Origin: Mesorhizobium sp. B2-1-8
GTDB lineage: Bacteria; Pseudomonadota; Alphaproteobacteria; Rhizobiales; Rhizobiaceae
Length of the DNA: 64,000 bases
Assembly: GCF_006442545.2 (NCBI RefSeq)
Contig: NZ_CP083952.1
Span: forward strand, 2,597,501 to 2,661,500
Reading direction: 5' to 3'
Shown: in pieces, positions 53,803 through 62,601 of the stretch
How positions within the stretch are numbered: position 1 is the stretch's first letter
Layout: each line of letters opens with the position of its first letter
The notes under the pieces: generated by a model
What the model was told of the DNA's origin: nothing
What the model saw: only the letters and a program-made list of their open reading frames with translations
Database searches by the model: none
Program-made: the position numbers and the translations under genes

Positions 53803-55247
53803 TGCTGCAGCAATGGCGAAGCGGCCTGTGCCAGAATGCCTTGCGTTTCCTGCGTCGGCGAACCCGTGACAGGCAGGTGATTGTCCGTTTGAAAGCTCTG
53901 GATCGCCTCGAAGAGGCGTCTGCCAAAATTGTCATTGCTCACGGCAGGCCAGTATCCGGCCACGCCTAGCAGCATCTGGAACTGGTAGCGTGTTTCAAGC
54001 GGCATGCTTTCAAATGCCGTCCGCGCTGCATTGTAGTCCGCCGGCGTCGACGCTGCGCTGCCAGGCCCATCCGTGACGTTGGGGAGTGGCGTGTAGCGCA
54101 ACTCCTTGAGAAGTTTTAGCAGAGCCGTGGGGAAAGGGATTTTCCGCACCAGATCAGGCGGACATCCTTCTACCGCGCCACCGTTCGCGCACGTCTCAGG
54201 GCCAAAATCCGAGATAGCGGTATAACTCGTCGTCATGCGGGACCACGCCTGGTCGCCCTGCTCCACGAGAATCTTCGAAGCCACCCATCCAGCCAGGAAG
54301 CCATTTGAATGCCAGAGATCTGGTTGTCGCCTGGCGGCATACTCAAGTTGGTTCGCGTGCTGAATTAAGCGATGCTGCATCGCCGGCCGATCCGTGACGT
54401 CGATCAATCCGCCGTCAACAAACTTGCTGATCCGGATCGGAGAAAAAGAGTCCGCATACGAGCTGAAAGCGTAGAGGAAATGATTGTCGGAATTGATCAG
54501 TTCGGCATTGCCATCACCGTCGACGTCCTCAAGCCCGTATCCGCCTCCGTCGAGATCTTCTCCCTTGGCCAATTGCCACGTATTGGAGGGGGTCTTTCCG
54601 ATAAGAACCGCTTTGACGCAGCAATGGGCACCGCCAGTGAATGTCGTGATTACAATCTGTGGCTTGCTCGACGTTTTATCGAGCCAGACAATATTGGCAC
54701 TGAGAACAGCCGAAGGCATCGCATATTCGTCTGACCCGACGAAGCTGAAGGCCGCCTTGTCACCCTCCCAGACGCTGACCACCGGCACCGACATGTCACC
54801 ATGTGGCGCGACACTGAGATCAACCCGAATGTCCTGGTACCGGATGCTCGTGGCCGCGCCGGCCTTGTAGTTACCGCCTGCCAGAACTGGCGACGAAAAG
54901 CTCCAAATCTTTCGCTCGAACTCGGATCCGGACGAAAGATAGGCATCATCGGGCAATGGATCCCATTTCGTAATCTGTGCCTTGGCGTCCGAAATGGTTC
55001 GCGCACTGATCGGACCAGTAACCACCGTGTAGGAGCCATTTCGCGCCTGAAAAACCTGCGCCCCTTGTGTGAGCCCGCCGTAGCTCCTGGCGACGCCTAT
55101 TGCGATGTCCGGGTCCGGTGTGGCCGCAAGGATCACCCAATGCATGGATCCGTTCAGACGGAGCGTCTCCGCATGGCTCGGAAGCGTGCAAAGAAGCATC
55201 AGGACCGAGAGGCCAGCCGCCACGGCGAAGATTGTTTGCCTGAACAT
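53793..55247 (-). CDS. Exported protein with C-terminal peptidoglycan-binding-like domain, probable N-terminal half of a split gene
   Basis: About 484 residues with a signal peptide (FAVAAGLSVLMLLCTLPSHA). The body has no named domain; it contains TFTGGAHCCVKAVLIGKT and a GLEDVDGDGNAELI stretch typical of repeat-like beta folds. The last ~80 residues (ETRYQFQMLLGVAGYWP; FGRRLFEAIQSFQTDNHLPVTG) are a PG_binding_1 motif. It ends abruptly at QQWG-stop where relatives continue. The downstream protease frame starts GLKEISHP, giving ...WGLKEISHP... if one base is restored. Confidence 0.82.
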   Translation of the reverse strand: MFRQTIFAVAAGLSVLMLLCTLPSHAETLRLNGSMHWVILAATPDPDIAIGVARSYGGLTQGAQVFQARNGSYTVVTGPISARTISDAKAQITKWDPLPDDAYLSSGSEFERKIWSFSSPVLAGGNYKAGAATSIRYQDIRVDLSVAPHGDMSVPVVSVWEGDKAAFSFVGSDEYAMPSAVLSANIVWLDKTSSKPQIVITTFTGGAHCCVKAVLIGKTPSNTWQLAKGEDLDGGGYGLEDVDGDGNAELINSDNHFLYAFSSYADSFSPIRISKFVDGGLIDVTDRPAMQHRLIQHANQLEYAARRQPDLWHSNGFLAGWVASKILVEQGDQAWSRMTTSYTAISDFGPETCANGGAVEGCPPDLVRKIPFPTALLKLLKELRYTPLPNVTDGPGSAASTPADYNAARTAFESMPLETRYQFQMLLGVAGYWPAVSNDNFGRRLFEAIQSFQTDNHLPVTGSPTQETQGILAQAASPLLQQWG

Positions 55248-55451
55248 GATCTCACCCGAACCCACACGCATTCGTAAAACTGCCCCGACGTATCCTTTGC
55301 CGTTGCGGTCATTTTGGCAATCGCTTGCTGCTCAACGATCGCTTTGCGCGTCGGCGTCATGTCCAGACACCATCACCAAATCTCGCTCACCCCTGACTCT
55401 TTTCCCGACCCTCAAAAGTCTTAGCTACAGTGAAACACTGGAGCAGGGTCA

Positions 55452-56204
55452 ATGAGCCTCAGGGATAAGAAGATTGTGGTCACCGGTGGCAGCCGGGGGC
55501 TCGGCCTCGGATTGGTCGAAGCGCTGGTCGAGCAGGGGGCCAGCGTGACCGTGGTCGCGCGCGGCGCCGAGGCGCTGGATGCGGTCGGTGCGCGGCTTGG
55601 GGTCGCCACCGTCGCGGCCGATGTCACGGACGAGGACGCGGCCTATCGCATCCTTGGCGAGGTCCGCCCTGACATAGTGGTGCTGAACGCCGGTGCAACG
55701 CCCCGGATGGGGCGGCTGGACCAGTTGAAGTGGGAGGATTTCTCCGTCACCTGGGAGACCGACGTCAAGGCCGGGCTCTACTGGCTGCAGGCGGCGCTGA
55801 ACCTGCCGCTCAAGCCGGGCAGCCGGGTGTTGGTCGGGTCGAGCGGTGCCGCCGTCACGGGGTCGCAGATGTCGGGCGGCTATGGTGGCTCCAAGCGGAT
55901 GCTCTGGTTCATGGCCAAATACGCCAATGGCGTGGCGCAGGAGAAGGGCCTCGGCATACGCTTTCAGGCGATCCTGCCCCGCCAGATGATCCTCGGTACC
56001 GGGATCGGCGATGCGGGCGCCGGCGCCTATGCCGGCTCGATGGGCATCACGCCGGAACAATTCGTCACCCGTTTCGGCGCGCCGATGCCGCCCCGGGCGT
56101 TCGGCGACAGGGTGGTTTCCGTGCTGGAAGACCCGCAATATGCCGAGGGCGTCGTCTTCGGCCTCAGCGGCGACGCGGGCGTAACGATCATGGAGGGTCC
56201 TTGA
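55452..56204 (+). CDS. Short-chain dehydrogenase/reductase (SDR)
   Basis: A 250-residue NAD(P)-dependent oxidoreductase. The cofactor loop is TGGSRGLGLGL (11-21), the structural NAG in LNAGATPR, and the catalytic Ser (VGSSGAA) with YGGSK as the Tyr-x3-Lys pair. The start has GGAGCAGGG in front. The stop overlaps the TTG start of an ECF sigma factor gene, so the two are translationally coupled, and the enzyme is a likely member of its regulon. Confidence 0.93.
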   Translation: MSLRDKKIVVTGGSRGLGLGLVEALVEQGASVTVVARGAEALDAVGARLGVATVAADVTDEDAAYRILGEVRPDIVVLNAGATPRMGRLDQLKWEDFSVTWETDVKAGLYWLQAALNLPLKPGSRVLVGSSGAAVTGSQMSGGYGGSKRMLWFMAKYANGVAQEKGLGIRFQAILPRQMILGTGIGDAGAGAYAGSMGITPEQFVTRFGAPMPPRAFGDRVVSVLEDPQYAEGVVFGLSGDAGVTIMEGP

Positions 56205-57133
56205 GCGACGGAAAGCGACCCGTGGAGCGCGACCGGCAGGAAGGGCTGCTTGCCCTTGCGGCGGCCTTGCGGCCGGAGCTGCACCGCTATTGCTCGCGGC
56301 TGATGGGCTCGGTGATCGACGGCGAGGATGTCGTGCAGGACACGTTCGCGCGCGCCTTCGTTGCGCTCGACGAATTGCGCGAGGTGCCGCAGCTCCGGCC
56401 CTGGCTGTTCCGGATCGCCCACAATCGTGCGCTGGATCTTTTGCGCAGCCGCGCGATCCGCGCTGCGGAGCCCATCGAGGCGGCGCTTGAGATTGCCGAC
56501 GAGGCCGACCCGGCGGAGATGCTGATGCGCAGGCAAGCCGTGCAAACCGCCGTGTCGCGCTTCGCGGAGCTTCCGGTGCCGCAACGCAGCGTCATCATCC
56601 TCAAGGATGTGCTCGACGAACCGTTGGCCGACATCGCCGCTTTGCTTGGCGTCACGGTCGATGCGGTGAAGGCGCATCTGGCGCGCGGCCGCGCCCGGCT
56701 TCGGCGGATCAACGCCGAGGCCAAGCCGCTTCCCGATGCACGCATCGCATCGGCGGCCACCGTGCGCTACGTCAATCTGTTCAACCAACGCGACTGGGAC
56801 GGCTTGCGCGCGCTGCTCGCCGATGATGTGAAGCTCCACCAGTCCATGCACCCGCCGCGCGCGGGCGCCGCCGACGTCGGCATGTTCTTCACGATCTATG
56901 CCAAGAGCGACGGCTTGTGGTTCCGGCCGGCATGGGTCGAGGGCCGCGAGGTGATCGCGGTGTTCGAGGACCGGGCCGCCCCGAAGCCGCATCATTTCAT
57001 GTGGCTGGAATGGCGCGACGGCCGGATCAGCTTCATTCGCGACTACCGTTATACCAGCTACGTTCTCGACGACGCGGAACTGGTGCTGGCAAGGGAAGCC
57101 GGATACTCCAGCGGCGGCGGTGGACGCCGATAG
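56201..57133 (+). CDS. ECF sigma factor with C-terminal SnoaL-like domain
   Basis: About 310 residues. Sigma region 2 contains HRYCSRLMGSVIDGEDVVQDTFARAFVAL and PWLFRIAHNRALDLLR; region 4 has LPVPQRSVIILKDVLDEPLADIAALLGVTVDAVKAHLARGR. From ~190 to the end a SnoaL-like fold follows (RYVNLFNQRDWDGLRALLADDV; DYRYTSYVLDDAEL), as in the ECF groups regulated by their own tail and with no anti-sigma gene. TTG at 56201 with GGAGG just upstream is chosen; GTG at 56222 is the alternative. Groups of this kind usually sit beside an oxidoreductase gene, as here. Confidence 0.9.
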   Translation: MSDGKRPVERDRQEGLLALAAALRPELHRYCSRLMGSVIDGEDVVQDTFARAFVALDELREVPQLRPWLFRIAHNRALDLLRSRAIRAAEPIEAALEIADEADPAEMLMRRQAVQTAVSRFAELPVPQRSVIILKDVLDEPLADIAALLGVTVDAVKAHLARGRARLRRINAEAKPLPDARIASAATVRYVNLFNQRDWDGLRALLADDVKLHQSMHPPRAGAADVGMFFTIYAKSDGLWFRPAWVEGREVIAVFEDRAAPKPHHFMWLEWRDGRISFIRDYRYTSYVLDDAELVLAREAGYSSGGGGRR

Positions 57134-57191
57134 GTCGCGGGCCGGATCGACGCTTGACGCGGGCCGCCGCATCAGGCGAGGCGTCGTGCCT

Positions 57192-57815
57192 TCACGACGG
57201 GATGAGGGCCGAGACCTCGCGGTCGGACGGCCGCTCGCTCGCGGCCAGCCCGGCGGCCACGCCGGCGCGGTCGGCGGCGTTGCGGTTCTGGCTCATCTTG
57301 CGCTTGCCTTCGAGCCTGACGACCGGCATGCGCAGGCCGACAATGCCGCGAAGCTGCGACTGGATGAAGTCGGGCGGCGCGTCCGACACCGCCCAGGGCG
57401 CGGCGCGCGCGCCCTCATGCAGGTTCGTCAGCCGGGTGACGACCTCCAGGAGCCTGTCCGCATCGTCGAAGAACTCGACCGGCCCATAGGCGTGGACCGC
57501 GGCGTAGTTCCAGGTCGGCACGACCTTGCCGGTTTCCTGCTTGGTGGCATACCAGGCCGGCGTCACATAGGCGTTCGGCCCCATGAAGATGGCGAGCCCG
57601 TCGCCAATCGCAGGAACATGCCACTGCGGGTTGGCCCTGGCCATATGGCCATGGATGACGCCATGCTCGCCCTCGGTCTCGTCGAGAAAGAGGGGCAGGG
57701 GGGTGGCGAGCGGCCCGTCCGCCGTGGCGGTGACCAGGTTGGCCAGCCGCGCGGCGCGGATCGTCGCCAGGATGCTGTCCTTGTCGTCGTCGCGGAAGGC
57801 GGGCGGCGTGTACAT
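57192..57815 (-). CDS. FMN-binding negative transcriptional regulator (PaiB-like)
   Basis: A 207-residue FMN-binding split-barrel protein of the PaiB family: MYTPPAFRDDDKDSILATIR, then GPLATPLPLFLDE, GHMARANPQWH and WYATKQETGKVVPTWNYAAVHAYG are characteristic. PaiB in Bacillus was reported as a negative regulator; in other bacteria it may be an FMN enzyme. CAAGGAGTTCGAAA precedes the ATG at 57815. It is divergent from a MocR gene, the usual partner arrangement, and three TCCAGTT motifs lie in the shared promoter region. Confidence 0.92.
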   Translation of the reverse strand: MYTPPAFRDDDKDSILATIRAARLANLVTATADGPLATPLPLFLDETEGEHGVIHGHMARANPQWHVPAIGDGLAIFMGPNAYVTPAWYATKQETGKVVPTWNYAAVHAYGPVEFFDDADRLLEVVTRLTNLHEGARAAPWAVSDAPPDFIQSQLRGIVGLRMPVVRLEGKRKMSQNRNAADRAGVAAGLAASERPSDREVSALIPS

Positions 57816-57871
57816 TTTCGAACTCCTTGCATTGCAGGGGAAGATGCCACACAATCTGGCCTGTTGGAATA

Positions 57872-57916
57872 TCCAGTTTTAAAGAGTTTGGATGGTCCAG
57901 TTGAGGTGGTCCAGTT
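57872..57916. promoter_or_regulatory. Three TCCAGTT repeats between divergent PaiB-like and MocR genes
   Basis: TCCAGTT occurs at 57872-57878, 57896-57902 and 57910-57916, the last two within GGTCCAGTTGA copies spaced 14 bp apart. The cluster overlaps the chosen MocR start and precedes the PaiB-like gene. MocR regulators commonly bind direct repeats in such positions. Function is inferred. Confidence 0.5.
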
Positions 57917-59333
57917 GACTGGCGACGGAACCGCGCGCCGCATCATCGCCGCGATCAAGGAACAGATCCACAGCGGCGCCTATCAGCCGGGCGACCGTTT
58001 GCCGTCGACGCGGGTCTTCGCCGCCGAATGGGGGGCGTCGCGCACGACCGTGACGGCGGCCTACAGCCAGCTCATCGCCGAGGGTTACCTGGCCTCGCGG
58101 GCCGGTGCGCGCGCGGAAGTGGCGCAAGGGTTGGGGGCCGCGGCGGCGCCGAAGCCCGCCATGGCGGCCTTGCCCCGGCACCTCTCGGCCTTCGCGCAAC
58201 GCCTGCTTGCCCTGCCGGCGCCAGCCTTGGCGCAACCGGCGCTGGTCGCGGACTTCCGCTATGGCGACCTGTCGGGCGCCGACTTTCCGGTGCTGGCCTG
58301 GCGGCGCGCCATGAACAGGGCCAGCGTGCGGCGCGGCGCGCGGCTGGCCTATGGCGATCCCCAGGGGTCGGCCGCTCTGCGCGCCGCGCTGCAAGGCTAT
58401 CTCTGGCGGGCGCGCGGCATCAGCTGCACGCCGGACCGGATCGTGATCGTAAACGGCTCGCAGCAGGGCCTCGACCTCTGCGCCCGGCTGCTGCTCGACG
58501 CCGGCGACCGTTTCGTCATCGAGAACCCCGGCTACCTGCTTGCCCGCCAGGCCTTCGCGGCGGCGGGCGGAGTTGCCTCGCCCGTCGCCGTCGACCGCGA
58601 CGGGCTGAGGACGGACGCGCTGCCGCCGGCTCGGCTCGCCTATGTAACGCCCTCGCACCAGTTTCCGCTCGGCGGCATCCTGTCGGCGACGCGCCGGCGC
58701 GCGCTCCTGGCCTGGGCCGCGCGGGAAGGCGCCTACATCATCGAAGACGATTACGACGGCGAATACCGCTACGACATCGCACCCATTCCGCCGCTGCAGA
58801 CGCTGGACGCAGACACGGTCATCTATGCCGGCACGCTGTCCAAGACGCTGTCGCCGACGCTGCGGCTCGGCTATCTCGTCGTGCCCGCCGGCCTGCGCGT
58901 GGCTTTCAGCGCCGCCAAGCGGCTGACGGACCGGCACTCTCCGCTGCTGGAGCAGGAGGCGCTGGCCGACATGCTGGCCGGCGGCGCCTATGAGCGCCAC
59001 GTGCGCGCCATCCGCAGGAAGAACGCCGAACGAAGGGCGCTGCTGCTGAAGGCGCTGGCGGACAATCTCGGCCCGTCGGTCACCATCGAGGGCGCCGACA
59101 CGGGGCTGCATCTCGTCATCTGGGTGAACGGCGTCGGCGCCGGGCGCGTTGCGGCGATCGTCACGGCCGCGCACGCCGCCGGGATCGGCCTCCATCCGGT
59201 GTTGCCGCTCTACGACCCGGCCGGGCCGCAGCCGGCCCTGGCGGGGTTCATCCTGGGCTATGCCGGGCTCCACGCCGAGGCCTTGCGGCAGGGCGTGGCG
59301 GTGCTGGCGACGGTGCTGGCCGGGTTCCGTTGA
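57906..59333 (+). CDS. MocR/PdxR-type regulator (GntR helix-turn-helix + aminotransferase domain)
   Basis: A 475-residue protein with an N-terminal GntR winged helix (RIIAAIKEQIHSGAYQPGDRLPSTRVFAAEWGASRTTVTAAYSQL, ~residues 10-55) and a fold-type I aminotransferase domain: IVIVNGSQQGLDLCARLLL, IIEDDYDGEYRYD and the PLP lysine in AGTLSKTLSPTLRLGYLV. Such proteins are PLP-sensing transcription factors. GTG at 57906 is used; a TTG at 57891 is also in frame. It is divergent from the PaiB-like gene, which it probably controls. Confidence 0.92.
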   Translation: MVQLTGDGTARRIIAAIKEQIHSGAYQPGDRLPSTRVFAAEWGASRTTVTAAYSQLIAEGYLASRAGARAEVAQGLGAAAAPKPAMAALPRHLSAFAQRLLALPAPALAQPALVADFRYGDLSGADFPVLAWRRAMNRASVRRGARLAYGDPQGSAALRAALQGYLWRARGISCTPDRIVIVNGSQQGLDLCARLLLDAGDRFVIENPGYLLARQAFAAAGGVASPVAVDRDGLRTDALPPARLAYVTPSHQFPLGGILSATRRRALLAWAAREGAYIIEDDYDGEYRYDIAPIPPLQTLDADTVIYAGTLSKTLSPTLRLGYLVVPAGLRVAFSAAKRLTDRHSPLLEQEALADMLAGGAYERHVRAIRRKNAERRALLLKALADNLGPSVTIEGADTGLHLVIWVNGVGAGRVAAIVTAAHAAGIGLHPVLPLYDPAGPQPALAGFILGYAGLHAEALRQGVAVLATVLAGFR

Positions 59334-59335
59334 AA

Positions 59336-60484
59336 TCAGCCGAGAAGGTTGCGCGCTGTCCTCATGAAAATCTTCGAGCCGATCGGGATCAGGTCGTCGG
59401 GAAAGTCATAGTCGGGGTTGTGCAGCGCCGGGTGGCGTTCGCCGGCGCCGAGGAAGAACATCGCCGACGAGGCGCTGTGGCCGAACAGGCCGAAATCTTC
59501 CGAGGCGCGCATCGGCAGGGCTTCCTCGCCATGCGCGACGCTCTCTTCGTCGAGCGCGCGCCGCAGATGCTCGACCGCGTCGGGCGCGTTGACGCTGGCG
59601 ACGAAGATCTCGTGATAATCCCAACTGGCGGAGAGGCCGTGCCGGCCGGCGATCTCGGTGACCAGCGCTTCAGCGGCGGCGCAGAGATCGGCCATGCGCT
59701 CGTCGCGGCGGGTGCGCAGCGTCGCCCAGACCTCGGCGTGGCCGGGCGCGATGCCGAACACGGCTTCGCCCATCCGCGCATGGGGGACGGTGACCATTGA
59801 GAAATCATCGTCGGCGAAGGTTGCGCGGCCGAGCGCGGGCAGAGCCGGCATCAGCTCGCTGATCGCGAGCATGGGCGAGGTTCCGGTCTCGGGCATGGAG
59901 GAGTGCGCTGTCTTGCCCTCCAGCACGATGCGCATGCCGCGCGAGGCGCAGTTGACCACGCCGGGTTTGAGCCTGACCTCGCCGAACGGCACGCCGGGCA
60001 GATTGTGCAGCGAGAAGGCGAAATCCGGCGCGATCTGACCGAAGCGCGGATCGGCGACCACACCGGCCGCGCCATTGCCGGTTTCCTCCGCCGGCTGGAA
60101 CATCAGCACGACGCGGCCGCTGGCCGGCCGCTCCCGGCCGAACTGGCGGCCAAGCGAGGCCAGTATGGCGGTGTGTCCGTCATGGCCGCACATATGCGAC
60201 TTGCCCGGCACCTGCGATGCATGCGGCACGCCGGACAGTTCCTCGATCGGCAGTGCATCGAGTTCCGAACGAAACAGGACGGTTGGTCCGTTTTTGCCGC
60301 TGTCGTAGATGGCCGCAACGCCGTGGCCGCCGAGGCCGGTCAGCACCTTGTCCGGCCCGGTGTCGGCGAGGAAGGCGACGACCTCTTTCGCCGTCTTCTC
60401 CTCCTCGTTCGAGATTTCCGGCTGCCGGTGCAGCTTGCGCCGCCACTCGGTCAGTTCGACGATGTCGCGATTGGTCAGGGTCAT
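59336..60484 (-). CDS. M20-family amidohydrolase (hippurate/N-acyl-amino-acid hydrolase-like)
   Basis: A 382-residue metallopeptidase-type amidohydrolase. The metal-binding segments SHMCGHDGHTAIL, FQPAEETGNGAAG and the late FFLGAGERHPALHNPDYDFPDDLI are diagnostic, and the dimerisation domain (ASRGMRIVLEGKTAHSSMPETG) is normal. It removes acyl groups from N-acyl amino acids or similar amides in the cytoplasm. The gene stands alone; the MocR gene ends three bases from its stop in convergent orientation. Confidence 0.94.
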   Translation of the reverse strand: MTLTNRDIVELTEWRRKLHRQPEISNEEEKTAKEVVAFLADTGPDKVLTGLGGHGVAAIYDSGKNGPTVLFRSELDALPIEELSGVPHASQVPGKSHMCGHDGHTAILASLGRQFGRERPASGRVVLMFQPAEETGNGAAGVVADPRFGQIAPDFAFSLHNLPGVPFGEVRLKPGVVNCASRGMRIVLEGKTAHSSMPETGTSPMLAISELMPALPALGRATFADDDFSMVTVPHARMGEAVFGIAPGHAEVWATLRTRRDERMADLCAAAEALVTEIAGRHGLSASWDYHEIFVASVNAPDAVEHLRRALDEESVAHGEEALPMRASEDFGLFGHSASSAMFFLGAGERHPALHNPDYDFPDDLIPIGSKIFMRTARNLLG

Positions 60485-60594
60485 GGTTTTTCGCCTCCAC
60501 TGCGGTCCCGTGCTAGCGATAAACGGCCGTGCCTGCCACGGTCCAAGTTCCGGGCTTCGGCGGGCCAGAAGCGCGGCAAGCCCCTGGCGAGGGC

Positions 60595-61050
60595 CTACCG
60601 CACGCGGTTGGGGCAGAGCGCCTTGAACTGGTCGAGCGTGTAGTCGTAGCCCGAGGCGCCCGAACCATCGAGCACCACTTTTTCGTCGACGGCGGTGATC
60701 CGGTAATCGGTCGTCACATCGGTGCCCTTGTTGCGGCCCTGGAACAGCATCTTGGCGCCATAGAAGGTGGTGAACTCGCCGGTCTTGCAGTTGGCGGTGA
60801 TTTCAAAGTGCAGGGGCACCGTCATCTCCGCGTCGACGCACGCCTCGGTGAAGTCGTGGGCATATTCGCGGCAGTAGACGCGGGCGTTCGGCCTGCTGTG
60901 TCTGGCCAGGATGCTGGCGTGCGTGGAGCCGATGCCCGCCTTTTTGACGATGGTAAGCTCCATTCCGACCCTGGAGCCGTAATAGAGCGTCGCGGCGCCA
61001 GCCGGCGCGGCCAGCATCACGGCGCAAGGCACAGCCAAGAGACGTCGCAT
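60595..61050 (-). CDS. Exported hypothetical protein
   Basis: A 151-residue protein with a signal peptide (MRRLLAVPCAVMLAAPAGAA) and a small beta-rich mature domain with four cysteines (VYCREY, EACVDAE, TANCKTGE, ALCPNR), likely two disulfides. It includes TLYYGSRVGMELTIVKKAGI. No family is recognised. GGGAGGAGTTTCC precedes the ATG at 61050. The next gene on the other strand is about 210 bp away. Confidence 0.72.
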   Translation of the reverse strand: MRRLLAVPCAVMLAAPAGAATLYYGSRVGMELTIVKKAGIGSTHASILARHSRPNARVYCREYAHDFTEACVDAEMTVPLHFEITANCKTGEFTTFYGAKMLFQGRNKGTDVTTDYRITAVDEKVVLDGSGASGYDYTLDQFKALCPNRVR

Positions 61051-61263
61051 GGAAACTCCTCCCTTGGAGCGAAGGATTGACGCGCGGCATCATCCGGTCA
61101 AGCCTTAATGCGGCCCTGCACCTATGCTTCCCTGGGCGGACTTCCGTTCAGGTGGACCGCATTTTGCCGCACCTGGCCCAATCGCCTCGGCCCGGGAAAC
61201 GGATGGTCATTATGAGGCGATTGTTTATAACGGTCGCTGAAATCGCCATACCAAGGGGAGACG

Positions 61264-62124
61264 ATGCGTTACATACGTCCGCTTTCAATCGAAGACGCCG
61301 TCGGCCAACTGGCCGGATCGGCCGGCCCGGCCGCCATCCTTGCCGGAGGCAGTGACCTTCTGGTGAGGATGAAGGGCGGCTTTGTCGAACCCGAACTGAT
61401 CATCGACATCAAGTCGATCGCCGGCTTGCGCGACATCAGGGAAACCGCCGACGGCTTCAGCATCGGTGCCGCCGTGCCTTGCGCCGTGCTGGGCGAGAAC
61501 GCCGCGCTCAAGAAGGCTTGGCCAGGCGTCGTCGAAGCTGCGAAGCTGATCGGCTCGAAGCAGGTGCAGGGACGCTGCACGATCGTTGGCAATCTCTGCA
61601 ACGCCTCGCCGGCGGCCGACAGCGTGCCGGCGCTGGTGGCGGCGGGCGCCAAGGCCGTGGTCGTCGGACCGTCGGGCAAGCGCACCATCGCCGTCGAGAC
61701 CGTGCCGACCGCGCCGGGCCGGACATCGCTCGCCAAGGGCGAGATCATCGAGGCGATCCTGCTCGGCAAGCGCGCGCCGCGCTCGGCCGATGCGTATCTC
61801 AGGTTCATTCCGCGCACGGAGATGGACATCGCCGTGGTCAGCGCCGGCGTGAACCTGACGCTGGACGAAGCCGGCGTCGTGACGGCGGCCCGCGTGGCGA
61901 TCGGCGCCGCCGCGCCGACCGTGCTTTTGGTCGAAGAAGGGGCCGAGGCCCTGATCGGCCGCAAGCTCGACGAAGCAGCGCTGGAGCGGCTCGCCAAGGT
62001 CTGCGCCGGGACCTGCCGGCCCATCGACGACAAGCGAGGCACAATCGAGTTCAGGCGCAAGGTTGCGGGCGTGTTGGCCAAACGGGCCGCACAGACCGCC
62101 TATGCACGTGCAGGAGGCAAATGA
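61264..62124 (+). CDS. Molybdenum hydroxylase FAD-binding subunit (CoxM/XdhB-like)
   Basis: A 286-residue subunit that carries FAD and passes electrons from the molybdenum subunit to an acceptor. The FAD motifs AAILAGGSDLLVRMKGG and RCTIVGNLCNASPAADSVPALVA are typical, as is the C-terminal EFRRKVAGVLAKRA. AAGGGGAG precedes the ATG at 61264. It is the first gene of a FAD-iron-sulfur-molybdenum operon; its stop overlaps the next start. Confidence 0.94.
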   Translation: MRYIRPLSIEDAVGQLAGSAGPAAILAGGSDLLVRMKGGFVEPELIIDIKSIAGLRDIRETADGFSIGAAVPCAVLGENAALKKAWPGVVEAAKLIGSKQVQGRCTIVGNLCNASPAADSVPALVAAGAKAVVVGPSGKRTIAVETVPTAPGRTSLAKGEIIEAILLGKRAPRSADAYLRFIPRTEMDIAVVSAGVNLTLDEAGVVTAARVAIGAAAPTVLLVEEGAEALIGRKLDEAALERLAKVCAGTCRPIDDKRGTIEFRRKVAGVLAKRAAQTAYARAGGK

Positions 62125-62600
62125 TGGCTGGTGTAGCTGTTTCAACCACAATCAACGGCGACAGCGTCGAATATCTCTGCCAGCCCGACGAGACGCTGCT
62201 CGACGTGCTGCGCGACCGGCTCGGGCTGACCGGTGCGAAGGAAGGCTGCGGCACCGGCGACTGCGGCGCCTGCAGCGTCATCGTCGACGACCGGCTGGTG
62301 TGTTCGTGCCTGGTGCTCGGCGCGGAAGCGGAAGGCCGCCGCATCGAGACCGTCGAGGGCATGGCGCATGGCGACAAGCTGCACCCGCTGCAGCAGAAGT
62401 TTTTGGAGCACGCCGCACTGCAATGCGGCATCTGCACGCCCGGCTTCCTGATCGCGGCGAAGGACCTGCTGGCGAAAAACCCCGACCCGACCGAGGAGGA
62501 AATCCGCTTCGGGCTTGCCGGAAACCTCTGCCGCTGCACCGGCTACGACAAGATCGTGCGCGCCGTCCAGGATGCCGCCACCGTAATGAAGGGAGCCTGA
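62124..62600 (+). CDS. Molybdenum hydroxylase iron-sulfur subunit (CoxS/XdhA N-terminal-like)
   Basis: A 158-residue protein with two [2Fe-2S] clusters: the plant-type one in GAKEGCGTGDCGACSVIVDD with a later cysteine (VCSCLVLG), and the second in CGICTPGFLIAAKDLL and NLCRCTGYDKIVRAV. It moves electrons between the molybdenum site and FAD. AGGAGG lies six bases before the ATG at 62124. It overlaps the FAD-subunit stop. Confidence 0.95.
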   Translation: MAGVAVSTTINGDSVEYLCQPDETLLDVLRDRLGLTGAKEGCGTGDCGACSVIVDDRLVCSCLVLGAEAEGRRIETVEGMAHGDKLHPLQQKFLEHAALQCGICTPGFLIAAKDLLAKNPDPTEEEIRFGLAGNLCRCTGYDKIVRAVQDAATVMKGA

Positions 62601-62601
62601 G

